Source: Deferribacteres bacterium
Lineage (GTDB): Bacteria > Nitrospirota > Thermodesulfovibrionia > UBA6902
NCBI GenBank assembly: GCA_030598625.1
Contig: JAUVPO010000080.1
Location: forward strand, 1 to 7,761
Length of the DNA: 7,761 nt
Direction of reading: 5' to 3'
The notes below the pieces were generated by a model. It was not told the DNA's origin. It did not search any database and saw only the letters and a list, made by a program, of their open reading frames with translations. The translations under genes were made by a program, and so were the position numbers. The stretch's first letter is position 1, and every line of letters starts with the position of its first letter. This document shows positions 1-7,400 of this stretch, piece after piece.

Positions 1-1
1 A

Positions 2-1453
2 GAACAGGACCTTCCATACGACTATACCATTGCCGGGTCTGTATCGAAGGCCAGGGAGGCGCTGGATCTGGAAAAATTTGATATTGTGATTACGGACTAT
101 CTCCTTGGCGATGGAACGGCATTTGATATTTTTGATTTTATAATCAATACCCCGATTATCTTTATTACCGGGGCAGGAGATGAAGAGATCGCTATCAAGG
201 CAATGAAGGCGGGGGCATATGATTATTTGATAAAGGACCCGGACCACAATTACCTTAAGATTTTGTCGGTAACCGTGGAGAACGCAATTAAACGCAAAAA
301 GGCTGAGGAAAGGCTGCGGCTGCTTGAATCAACCGTAGTAAATGCCAATGATGCCATAGTGATTTTTGAGGCAAGGCCTGGTGATCTGCCCGGCAGGAGT
401 ATCCTGTACGTAAATGAAGCGTTTACAAAAATGACGGGATATTCCCTGGAAGATGTAGTAAACAAAACTCTCCGTATACTGCATGGTCCAAAGACAAGCA
501 GCGAGAAGCTGGATAAAATACGGGAAGTGCTTGACCGGTGGGAGACAGTCAAAGTAGAACTTGTTAATTACCGCAGAGACGGCTCGGAATTCTGGGTGGA
601 ATGCAATATGGTGCCGGTTGCCGACGAGAAAGGCATGTTTACACACTGGATTTCCATACAAAGGAATATCACCGACCGGAAGCGCGCCGAGGAAGAGCGG
701 GAGAGGCTGATAAACAAGATAGAGACGATCAATATAGATTTGACGGAGTTGAATCAGGAATTAGAGACGATCGGGGCGGAAAGAACTATGAGCCTGATGG
801 CATTGACCGTGGCGGACAAGGTGAGAAATCCCGCTACCGTAATAGGTGGTATAAGCAAACGAATTCTTGAAAAAGAGGATGTTTCAGAAAAGTTAAGAGA
901 TAAACTTAATAGTATTGTTATTGAGGCTGATAAACTGGAAAATATCGTGGAGGATTTCCAGATGTTATTGAGACGGCGGCGGTCGATGTTTAAACGTGAT
1001 GATATTAACAGGGTTGTGGACGGGGTAGTTTCAATAATCGCAAAAGAGGCTGCTTATAAGAACGTGGAAATAGTCGTAAACACTTCAGAAGACCCTTTAG
1101 ATATAAATATGCAAAAGCAGCTGGTAAGGGTGGCGCTTTTTCATATCATGAGAAATGCGGTTGAGGCGACATCTGAAGGCGGCAGGATAAAGGTTGAAAC
1201 ATTCGAAGACGGGGACAACGCTGTTCTCACAATCTCGGATACAGGGGATGGCATTCCGCATGAAGAAATTGAAAAGGTGTTTGATCCGTTCTACAGCACA
1301 AAAAAACATTCCTTTGGAATGGGGCTCCCGTTGGTAAAGCAGATCATTTCCGAACATCTTGGAGAGTTGAAGGTAAAAAGTGAACCGGGGAAAGGATCAA
1401 CCTTCGTGATGATATTTCCCATCAGATGGAAGGAAAACGGTTTCATGGCATAG
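2..1453 (+). CDS. REC-PAS-histidine-kinase-like signalling protein, 5' partial, with a degenerate phosphoacceptor site
   Basis: The frame is open from base 2 to a TAG at 1451-1453 (483 visible residues), so the true start lies upstream of the window. A GTG at base 86 is in frame but falls inside the receiver domain and is unlikely to be the start. Residues are numbered from base 2. The receiver domain (about 1-95) lacks its N-terminal acidic pocket because of the window edge, but shows the phospho-acceptor Asp32 (VITDY), Thr56 (FITGAG) and Lys78 (LIKD). A PAS domain follows (about 105-228: YVNEAFTKMTGYS, RRDGSEFW, RNITDRKRAEEE), then a charged helical linker. The DHp-like helix reads VADKVRNP, with Asp272 and Lys273 where HisKA proteins carry His-Glu. 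The HATPase domain looks complete: N-box Asn385 (MRNAVEA), G1 DTGDGI (413-418), F-box FDPFYS, G2 GMGLPL (439-444). It is probably a cytosolic phosphorelay or sensor protein, since no membrane segment is visible. Autokinase activity is doubtful. The ATPase gene begins 22 nt downstream, so co-transcription is possible. The signal is unknown. Confidence 0.9.
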   Translation, partial: EQDLPYDYTIAGSVSKAREALDLEKFDIVITDYLLGDGTAFDIFDFIINTPIIFITGAGDEEIAIKAMKAGAYDYLIKDPDHNYLKILSVTVENAIKRKKAEERLRLLESTVVNANDAIVIFEARPGDLPGRSILYVNEAFTKMTGYSLEDVVNKTLRILHGPKTSSEKLDKIREVLDRWETVKVELVNYRRDGSEFWVECNMVPVADEKGMFTHWISIQRNITDRKRAEEERERLINKIETINIDLTELNQELETIGAERTMSLMALTVADKVRNPATVIGGISKRILEKEDVSEKLRDKLNSIVIEADKLENIVEDFQMLLRRRRSMFKRDDINRVVDGVVSIIAKEAAYKNVEIVVNTSEDPLDINMQKQLVRVALFHIMRNAVEATSEGGRIKVETFEDGDNAVLTISDTGDGIPHEEIEKVFDPFYSTKKHSFGMGLPLVKQIISEHLGELKVKSEPGKGSTFVMIFPIRWKENGFMA

Positions 1454-1475
1454 CCGATTATGTCTAAACTCCCAA

Positions 1476-2462
1476 ATGTCTATCATTAAGGTCGAAAATC
1501 TTTCCAGGCGATTCGGAGCGGTTACTGCGGTAAACGATGTTTCTTTTGAGGTGGATGAAGGCGTTATTTTCGGCTTTCTCGGACCGAACGGCGCTGGAAA
1601 GACAACTACCATAAATATCCTCTGCACTTTGCTTTCTCCGACTTCCGGAAGAGCTTCAATATCCGGACATGACTGTTCGAAGGACCCGGCAGAAGTAAGG
1701 AGATCCATAGGGATAGTTTTTCAGGACACAACCCTTGACAAAGATTTAACCGCGTATGAAAATCTGATGTTTCATGCGTACTTATACGGGATGAAACGGG
1801 CTGATATGAAAAAACTCATTCATGATGCCCTTTATTTTGCCGGTCTGTTTGAAAGGAGGAATGATCTGGTTAAAAAATTTTCCGGAGGGATGAAGAGGAG
1901 ACTCGAAGTTGCGCGGGGGCTCCTGCATAGACCAAAGGTCCTGTTTCTTGACGAACCGACGCTTGGACTTGATCCACAGTCAAGAGCGAATCTGTGGGAG
2001 TTTATTGTCAAGCTTCCACGAAAGCACAATGTGACGGTATTTATGACAACTCATTACATGGAAGAAGCCGAAGTCTGTGACAGGATAGCCATCATTGACA
2101 ACGGGGAGATTGTTACCATGGGAACTCCTGATGAACTGAAAAAGACGATGGGTGGCGATGTTGTTTATCTAAAAACTACAGACAATAAAAAGGCCGCGCG
2201 CGATATAGCAAAGTTATTCAATTTAAGTGTTTCCGAAAAGGACAATGAACTGTATTTCACGACTTCCAGAGGAGATGCCTGTATCCCGGAAATTATAAAA
2301 GCGACAGGCGACACAGTGCTCTCCGTAAGACTCCAGAGGCCAACATTGAATGATGTGTTCCTCAAAATGACCGGGAAGGAGATCAGGGACAGCGATGTCT
2401 CTTCAGATGATACGATAAAAGAAACCGTCAGGGCGTACAGGAGGAGATTTGGTAGAAGCTAA
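1476..2462 (+). CDS. ABC transporter ATP-binding protein, DrrA-like
   Basis: This 328-residue nucleotide-binding subunit should power an ABC-2 type exporter at the cytoplasmic face of the inner membrane. All ABC motifs are intact: Walker A GPNGAGKTT (36-44), Q-loop Gln83 (VFQD), signature FSGGM (135-139), Walker B VLFLDE (155-160) followed by a D-loop GLD, and H-loop His193 (MTTHYMEEAE). The C-terminal part (about 225-300) ends in RPTLNDVFLKMTG, typical of the extension on DrrA/NatA-style ATPases, followed by a basic tail. The length fits that family. The ATG at 1476 matches the usual family N-terminus (MSIIKVENLS), but no clear Shine-Dalgarno precedes it. The partner permease overlaps its 3' end by 14 nt. 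The substrate cannot be read from sequence; drugs, lipids and polysaccharides are all known for this family. Confidence 0.95.
   Translation: MSIIKVENLSRRFGAVTAVNDVSFEVDEGVIFGFLGPNGAGKTTTINILCTLLSPTSGRASISGHDCSKDPAEVRRSIGIVFQDTTLDKDLTAYENLMFHAYLYGMKRADMKKLIHDALYFAGLFERRNDLVKKFSGGMKRRLEVARGLLHRPKVLFLDEPTLGLDPQSRANLWEFIVKLPRKHNVTVFMTTHYMEEAEVCDRIAIIDNGEIVTMGTPDELKKTMGGDVVYLKTTDNKKAARDIAKLFNLSVSEKDNELYFTTSRGDACIPEIIKATGDTVLSVRLQRPTLNDVFLKMTGKEIRDSDVSSDDTIKETVRAYRRRFGRS
2439..2444 (+). promoter_or_regulatory. Shine-Dalgarno for the ABC-2 permease
   Basis: AGGAGG lies inside the 3' end of the ATPase gene, 4 nt before the TTG at 2449. It is the best ribosome-binding site in the window apart from one at the extreme right edge. 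It decides the permease start: no ATG is available in frame until about residue 43, which would delete the first membrane segment. Confidence 0.7.
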
Positions 2463-3207
2463 TGTTGTTTATGTCTTAGTCGCCAGAGAGTTTAAAAAAT
2501 TCGTGCGGGAAAAAAGCAGGCTCGTTTCTACGCTTGCACGGCCCGTTATCTGGCTTTTTCTTGTCGGCGGAGGCATGTCCCGGTTTGTTTCTCCCGGTGC
2601 GGGCATAAATTATATGCAATTCATGTTCCCCGGCATACTCGGAATGACAATATTGTTCAGTTCAATTTTTTCGTCCATATCAATTATATGGGACAAGGAG
2701 TTTGGACTGATGAAGGAGATACTCGTTGCGCCTGTATCGAGATTCTCCATAGTCATCGGAAAGGCGTTGAGCGGCACGCTTATATCAGTGATCCAGGTAG
2801 CCATTATCCTTATGCTCTTTCCCTTTCTCGGAATCAAACTGAGTTTCCCGGCAATACTGAATACAATTGCCGTTGCTGTCTTGCTGGCGTTCTGTATATC
2901 GTCACTGGGCATTGTCATTGCATCGTTTTACGAGAGCTTCGAAAGCTTCAGCGTTATAATGAATTTTATTGTAATGCCGATGTTCTTCCTGTCGGGCGCC
3001 ATGTATCCTGTTAACAAGCTCCCGGCGATTCTGAAGGTCGCGTCAAAGCTGAATCCCCTAACATACGGGGTAGACGCTTTAAAACATGCGATATTCGGAA
3101 GTGGTGAGTTGGTGGATTTTTCCATATTTACCGATTTGGGCGTTCTTGTGGTGTCATCCCTTGTGTTTGTAACTGCAGCCGGTTTCCTGTTTGAAAGGAA
3201 AAAATAG
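2449..3207 (+). CDS. ABC-2 type transporter permease, DrrB-like
   Basis: This is a 252-residue integral inner-membrane protein, the transmembrane partner of the preceding ATPase. It has a short cytoplasmic N-terminus with an amphipathic REFKKFVREK stretch (13-22). About six hydrophobic segments follow, near residues 31-47, 58-81, 106-128, 135-159, 167-187 and 228-248. The family hallmark is clear at 177-212: a PMFFLSGAMYP run, then LNPLTYGVDALK. The segment EILVAPVSR (90-98) is the conserved cytoplasmic coupling region of ABC-2 permeases. The length is typical. The start is TTG, supported by an AGGAGG four bases upstream and by the 14-nt overlap with the ATPase gene, which implies translational coupling. 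Two copies of each subunit probably assemble into the exporter. The substrate is unknown. Confidence 0.93.
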   Translation: MVEANVVYVLVAREFKKFVREKSRLVSTLARPVIWLFLVGGGMSRFVSPGAGINYMQFMFPGILGMTILFSSIFSSISIIWDKEFGLMKEILVAPVSRFSIVIGKALSGTLISVIQVAIILMLFPFLGIKLSFPAILNTIAVAVLLAFCISSLGIVIASFYESFESFSVIMNFIVMPMFFLSGAMYPVNKLPAILKVASKLNPLTYGVDALKHAIFGSGELVDFSIFTDLGVLVVSSLVFVTAAGFLFERKK

Positions 3208-3347
3208 ATGGTATGAAAGCCGGGAAACTCTTCGGAGGACCGCGCTTCCTTTTTAAACTAAAACATAATATACTTAACATGTTCCGGCCGCTTCCGGTTT
3301 TTTTTTGAAATATTATCGAAACAGTCATCTGTTGAAGGCGAATACCC
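3208..3347. other. Intergenic gap between the ABC exporter and the RND operon
   Basis: This 140-nt AT-rich spacer is the only sizeable gap in the window. It holds a weak hairpin plus a nine-T run (3284-3306), described separately. Two sequences resemble a sigma-70 -10 box: TATACT at 3269-3274 and TATTAT at 3311-3316. Neither has a convincing -35 at the right distance, so no promoter is called. A GAAGG at 3334-3338 is a modest ribosome-binding site for the adaptor ATG at 3348. A 31-codon open frame (3213-3308) crosses most of the gap and is discussed under findings. Confidence 0.6.
3284..3306 (+). terminator. Possible weak rho-independent terminator after the ABC genes
   Basis: CCGG at 3284-3287 can pair with CCGG at 3294-3297 around a 6-nt loop, and nine consecutive T residues follow (3298-3306). 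The four-base-pair stem is short for an intrinsic terminator, so termination may be partial. Its position between the ABC pair and the adaptor gene is sensible. Confidence 0.35.
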
Positions 3348-4490
3348 ATGGGAATGAATTTCAGTATATCCGATGAAAAACTGCTCAGGCGAATATGGGG
3401 CATGCTGCCATCCCTGTTCCTTATATTTCTTATAATTATTATCACAGTCCTTTTTATCCGCATAAAAAGTGAGAGCAACCGCATTAAGACGGAAAAACTT
3501 GCCGCGCTCCACAAGGAACGTCCGCCTGTAAACGTAGTGGTCCTTGATATGAAACCCCTTCCGATACGTGACCGGCTCGATCTCCCTGCACAGGTGGAGG
3601 CATGGGTTGAATTAAAGGTGCTTGCAGAGGTGCCCGGCAAGGTCGTCAAAGTGTCGGCAGGCGAGGGAGATCAGGTTAATAAAGACGACCCTATCGCCCT
3701 TCTTGATGCCAGGGATTACGAGAATGGGCTTACGTCTGTCCGGGCCGAGTATGAACTTGCCCGGATAAACTTCACGCGCGCGAAGGACCTCTTTGAGGAA
3801 AAACTCATAACAAAGGCACGGTTTGACAGCGATACGGCCAAAGTTGAGACACTGGGCGCCGCTTTAAGGAACGCCGAGCTCAGACTTGAACGATGCAGTA
3901 TCAAGGCCCCGATTGCGGGAATAATAAACCGCCTTGACGCAAAGGAGGGCCTTTACCTGAACGTTCAGGACCCGGTCGCAGTGATACTCGACATCAGCAG
4001 GGTGAAGGTAAGCGTGGGAATCCCGGAGTCCGATGTGGATGAAGTGAGGCGGCTTGAATATTTTGACGTGATAATTGACGCCCTGGGCGGCAGGACAGTA
4101 AAGGGGAGGAAACATTTTCTGTCAAAGAGTCCCGAGAACTTCGCCCATCTTTACAAACTGGAGATCGAGGTCCGGAATCCGGGCGGAGTGATCCTCCCGG
4201 GGATGTTTGCGAGAGTAAATATTGTAAAAAGGGAGGTGAGAGACAGCCTCTCCGTTCCTCTCTATTCCGTTATTTCCAGAGGCAACGAACAGTTTGTCTT
4301 TATCGAAAAAGACGGCAGCGCCGGAGTAAGGATGGTCGAGACAGGCATCCTCGAGGGCTGGAGAATTCAGATTACAAAAGGGTTGACAGGAGGCGACCGC
4401 GTGATAGTTGTAGGTCACCGAAGCGTTGATGAAGGACAGAAGGTTAATGTTGTCCGCACTGTTTCAGACCCGAAGGAACTCTTCAGGTGA
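3348..4490 (+). CDS. Efflux RND transporter periplasmic adaptor subunit (HlyD/AcrA-like membrane fusion protein)
   Basis: This 380-residue adaptor should link the inner-membrane RND pump to an outer-membrane channel. An N-terminal membrane anchor spans about 18-38 (a run of Leu/Ile/Phe after KLLRRIWG). There is no lipobox cysteine, so it is membrane-anchored rather than a lipoprotein. The two lipoyl half-motifs lie at about 91-121 (EVPGKVVKVSAGEGDQV) and 184-215 (IKAPIAGIINRLDAKEG). They flank a short alpha-hairpin (about 124-183) rich in Glu, Arg and Ala. A beta-barrel (about 217-292, including LPGMFARVNI) and a membrane-proximal domain (293-370, with VPLYSVISRG and GLTGGDRVIVVG) complete the usual order. 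The ATG at 3348 has GAAGG nine bases upstream; a second in-frame ATG at 3354 would change only two residues. The stop overlaps the RND start as GTGA. Confidence 0.93.
   Translation: MGMNFSISDEKLLRRIWGMLPSLFLIFLIIIITVLFIRIKSESNRIKTEKLAALHKERPPVNVVVLDMKPLPIRDRLDLPAQVEAWVELKVLAEVPGKVVKVSAGEGDQVNKDDPIALLDARDYENGLTSVRAEYELARINFTRAKDLFEEKLITKARFDSDTAKVETLGAALRNAELRLERCSIKAPIAGIINRLDAKEGLYLNVQDPVAVILDISRVKVSVGIPESDVDEVRRLEYFDVIIDALGGRTVKGRKHFLSKSPENFAHLYKLEIEVRNPGGVILPGMFARVNIVKREVRDSLSVPLYSVISRGNEQFVFIEKDGSAGVRMVETGILEGWRIQITKGLTGGDRVIVVGHRSVDEGQKVNVVRTVSDPKELFR
4473..4477 (+). promoter_or_regulatory. Ribosome-binding site for the RND pump
   Basis: AAGGA sits nine bases before the GTG at 4487, inside the last codons of the adaptor gene. 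It supports the GTG start, which forms a 4-nt GTGA overlap with the adaptor stop codon, a common arrangement for translational coupling of pump subunits. Confidence 0.55.
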
Positions 4491-7400
4491 TACTCTCCGA
4501 TACCGCCGTACGCCAGAGGATAAGCGTGATGGTGCTGGCCGTGATCATACTGGTCTTTGGCGTCTACTGTTATAAAATCCTGCCCCGTGAAAGCGATCCG
4601 GACATAACCATACCATACGTCTTTATATCAACAAGCTATAAGGGGGTCTCTCCTTCAGATATGGAGACTTCCGTAACAATCCCGGTGGAGAAGAAACTCA
4701 AGGGGCTTGAAGGCGTGAAAAAGGTGCATTCCATAAGTTCCGAAGGACAGTCATCAATAAGCATAGAGTTTGTAACGGGCACTGATATTGACGATGCCCT
4801 CGAAAAGGTCCGGAACAAGGTAGATGAGGCAAAGAACGAACTGCCTTCCGATCTCGAAGACGACCCCTCTGTCTTTGAGGTGAACTTTTCGGAAATGCCG
4901 ATAGTGGTATTTTCCCTCAGCGGCGCCTGCGGAAATCCGTGCCTTAAAAAGATCGCGGACGATATCGAGGAAGAAATAGAGGCCATTCACGGTGTGTTCG
5001 ACGTGTCTGTCGCAGGCGCGCTTGAGCGCGAGATACGCGTAGAGATAATCCCCGCAAAACTGGCTTACTACAACATTCCCATCACGGCTTTTCAGCAGGT
5101 AATAGACAGTGAAAACCGGAACATATCGGGTGGCGCTATCCGGCTGGGTGACGGGAGGTTCCAGTTAAGGGTCCCTGGTGAATTCAATACACCGGATGAG
5201 ATATACGGACTTGTCGTCGGCACGCATAACGGCCATCCGGTTTACCTGAAAGACCTGGCCCGTGTGGTGGACGGTTTCAAGGATGAAGCGAGCCGCTCAC
5301 GTCTGAACGGCCGGGAGTCGATAAATATCGCAGTCAAAAAAAGGGCTGGAGAAAACATCATAGAAATTACCGACAGGGTCGATGAAATAATTGAGCGTCT
5401 CAGGCCGGGCTGGCCAAAGGGCACGGAAATAATAAAAGTAATGGATAAGGCCAGGGACATCCGGATTATGGTCGCCGACCTTGAAAACAACATATTATCG
5501 GGGCTGGTCCTGGTTATACTGGTCATTCTCTTTGCGCTGGGACTGAGAAACGCGGTGCTTGTCAGTCTTTCCATACCTTTTTCCATGTTTCTGTCCTTTA
5601 CTGTGCTCTACCTGATGGATATTACACTGAATATGGTAGTGCTATTCAGCCTGAGCCTTGCTTTAGGTATGCTTGTGGATAATGCCATCGTGATTGTTGA
5701 GAACATCTACCGGTATATGGAGCAGGGTGTTTCCCGGCTCCAGGCCGCGATGAGCGCCACCGGGGAGGTGGCCTGGCCGGTGATAGGCTCGACGGTGACG
5801 ACACTCGCGGCCTTCTCACCGATGATATTCTGGCCCGGCATAATGGGTGAATTCATGAGCTACCTTCCTGTTACACTGATCGTTACCCTGTCTTCAAGCC
5901 TTTTTGTTGCGATGGTGATTAACCCCGCTCTTGCCGCTTTCTTCATGAAAACAAAAGGGGTAAAGGGACGGGGCCTGCATCCGGAGGAGGCTGCCGCTGC
6001 CGGACAAAAACCGGTGGAGATAAAAGGCACGGTACTTATCCTGTATTCCAGGCTGCTCCGGAGCGCGCTTGACCGCCGCATCGTCGTATTACTGATCTCT
6101 TTTGCATTTCTGATGCTTCTGTTTCAGGTATGGCTCCTGGCAGTGGGTCTTGAAAAACCTGTCGAGTTCTTCCCCCATATAGATCCCAAGTCCATGTATG
6201 TAAATGTTGATATGCCCGAGGGAGCGGACCTTGATTATAGTGATAACGTACTTAAACAGATAGAGATGTATATTAACGGCAACGCCGGGACGAAACTGCA
6301 AACCGGGTCATTTAAAGAGATGTATATGGAATCGTTCCAGCCGAAACGCCATGAAAAAATAGGAGGAGGAGAATACACCGGCCCGAGCGACCTTGAAAAT
6401 ATTGAGTATGTTTATGCGCGTTCAATGGCCGTCCCCCTGGCCGGCATGGCCTTTGAGCCCACCACCCCAAACCATGTGGGCATTCAGTTTATTGATATGA
6501 AAGACCGCAGGATACCTTCCGCGCGAATACTGGAGCAGATACGGGACCGTGTAAAAAATATCCCCGGTGGTAAGGTAACGGTAGCTGAGGCCGAGGAAGG
6601 ACCGCCGACCGGCGCCCCGATTAATATTGAGATATCAGGCAATGATTTCAGGGTACTTGGCCGTCTTGCCGGGGAAATCAGCAAGATTATAGAGCCTATC
6701 CCGTATGTTGAAGATGTCAGGGACGATTACGTTGAGGGCACCCCTTCGGTCATCGTGTCCGTAGACCGTCAGAGGGCCTCTCTTCTCGGGCTCTCGACCG
6801 ATACAATAGGTTTTGCACTCAAGACAGGATACAATGGGCTTGATGTATCAACATACCGTGAAGGAGATGAGGATTATGATATTACAGTTCAGCTGTCAGA
6901 CTCGAACCGCAGGGTGACCGATGTCCTGCGCGAGCTGATGGTGCCGACTCCGGGTGGAAAGCTTGTGCCTCTGACAACGATTGCAAAGATTGAATACACC
7001 GGTAGTCTGGGCAATATCATAAGGATCAACCATGAACGGGTGGTTACTGTCAAGGCAAATGTGGATGAGACAAAGATACCCGGCGCCGTTGCCCGCGCAC
7101 AGGCCGAAGATCTTCTTGGAGAATTTCCGCTTCCTTCTGGTTACAGGCTGAAATTTACCGGGGAGTTCGAGTTCCAGAAGGAGTCCGAGGAGTTTTTATC
7201 AAAGGCGTTTGTGATCGCGCTTTTCCTGATATTTCTCATTCTCGTTACCATGTTCAATTCCGTGACCCAGCCATTTATTATAATGACTTCCGTGGTCCTT
7301 TCGCTGGGTGGGGCTTTCTTCGGCCTCATGTTCATACGCTCTCCCTTCGGTATTATCATGACCGGCGTCGGTGTTATTTCCCTTGCCGGAGTAGTCGTAA

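Noticed and set aside
86..88. GTG as the start of the kinase-like gene
   Set aside because: The frame is open upstream to base 2, and starting here would leave only three residues before the receiver phospho-acceptor Asp, cutting off the first half of that domain.
601..870. 89-codon plus-strand open frame inside the kinase-like gene
   Set aside because: It is an Arg/Asp-rich out-of-frame reading of the PAS and DHp coding region, with no family resemblance.
1460..1489. Nine-codon open frame (MSKLPNVYH) overlapping the ATPase start, as a possible leader peptide
   Set aside because: It has no ribosome-binding site, no repeated regulatory codons and no attenuator-like hairpin; it is likely chance.
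3269..3316. TATACT and TATTAT as -10 boxes of a promoter for the adaptor-RND operon
   Set aside because: No -35-like hexamer lies 16-18 nt upstream of either, and AT-rich spacers produce such matches by chance.
3128..3649. 173-codon minus-strand open frame across the permease end, the gap and the adaptor start
   Set aside because: It lies antisense to two well-recognised genes, its product is low-complexity Ser/Arg/Thr-rich with no recognisable domain, and it has no good ribosome-binding site.
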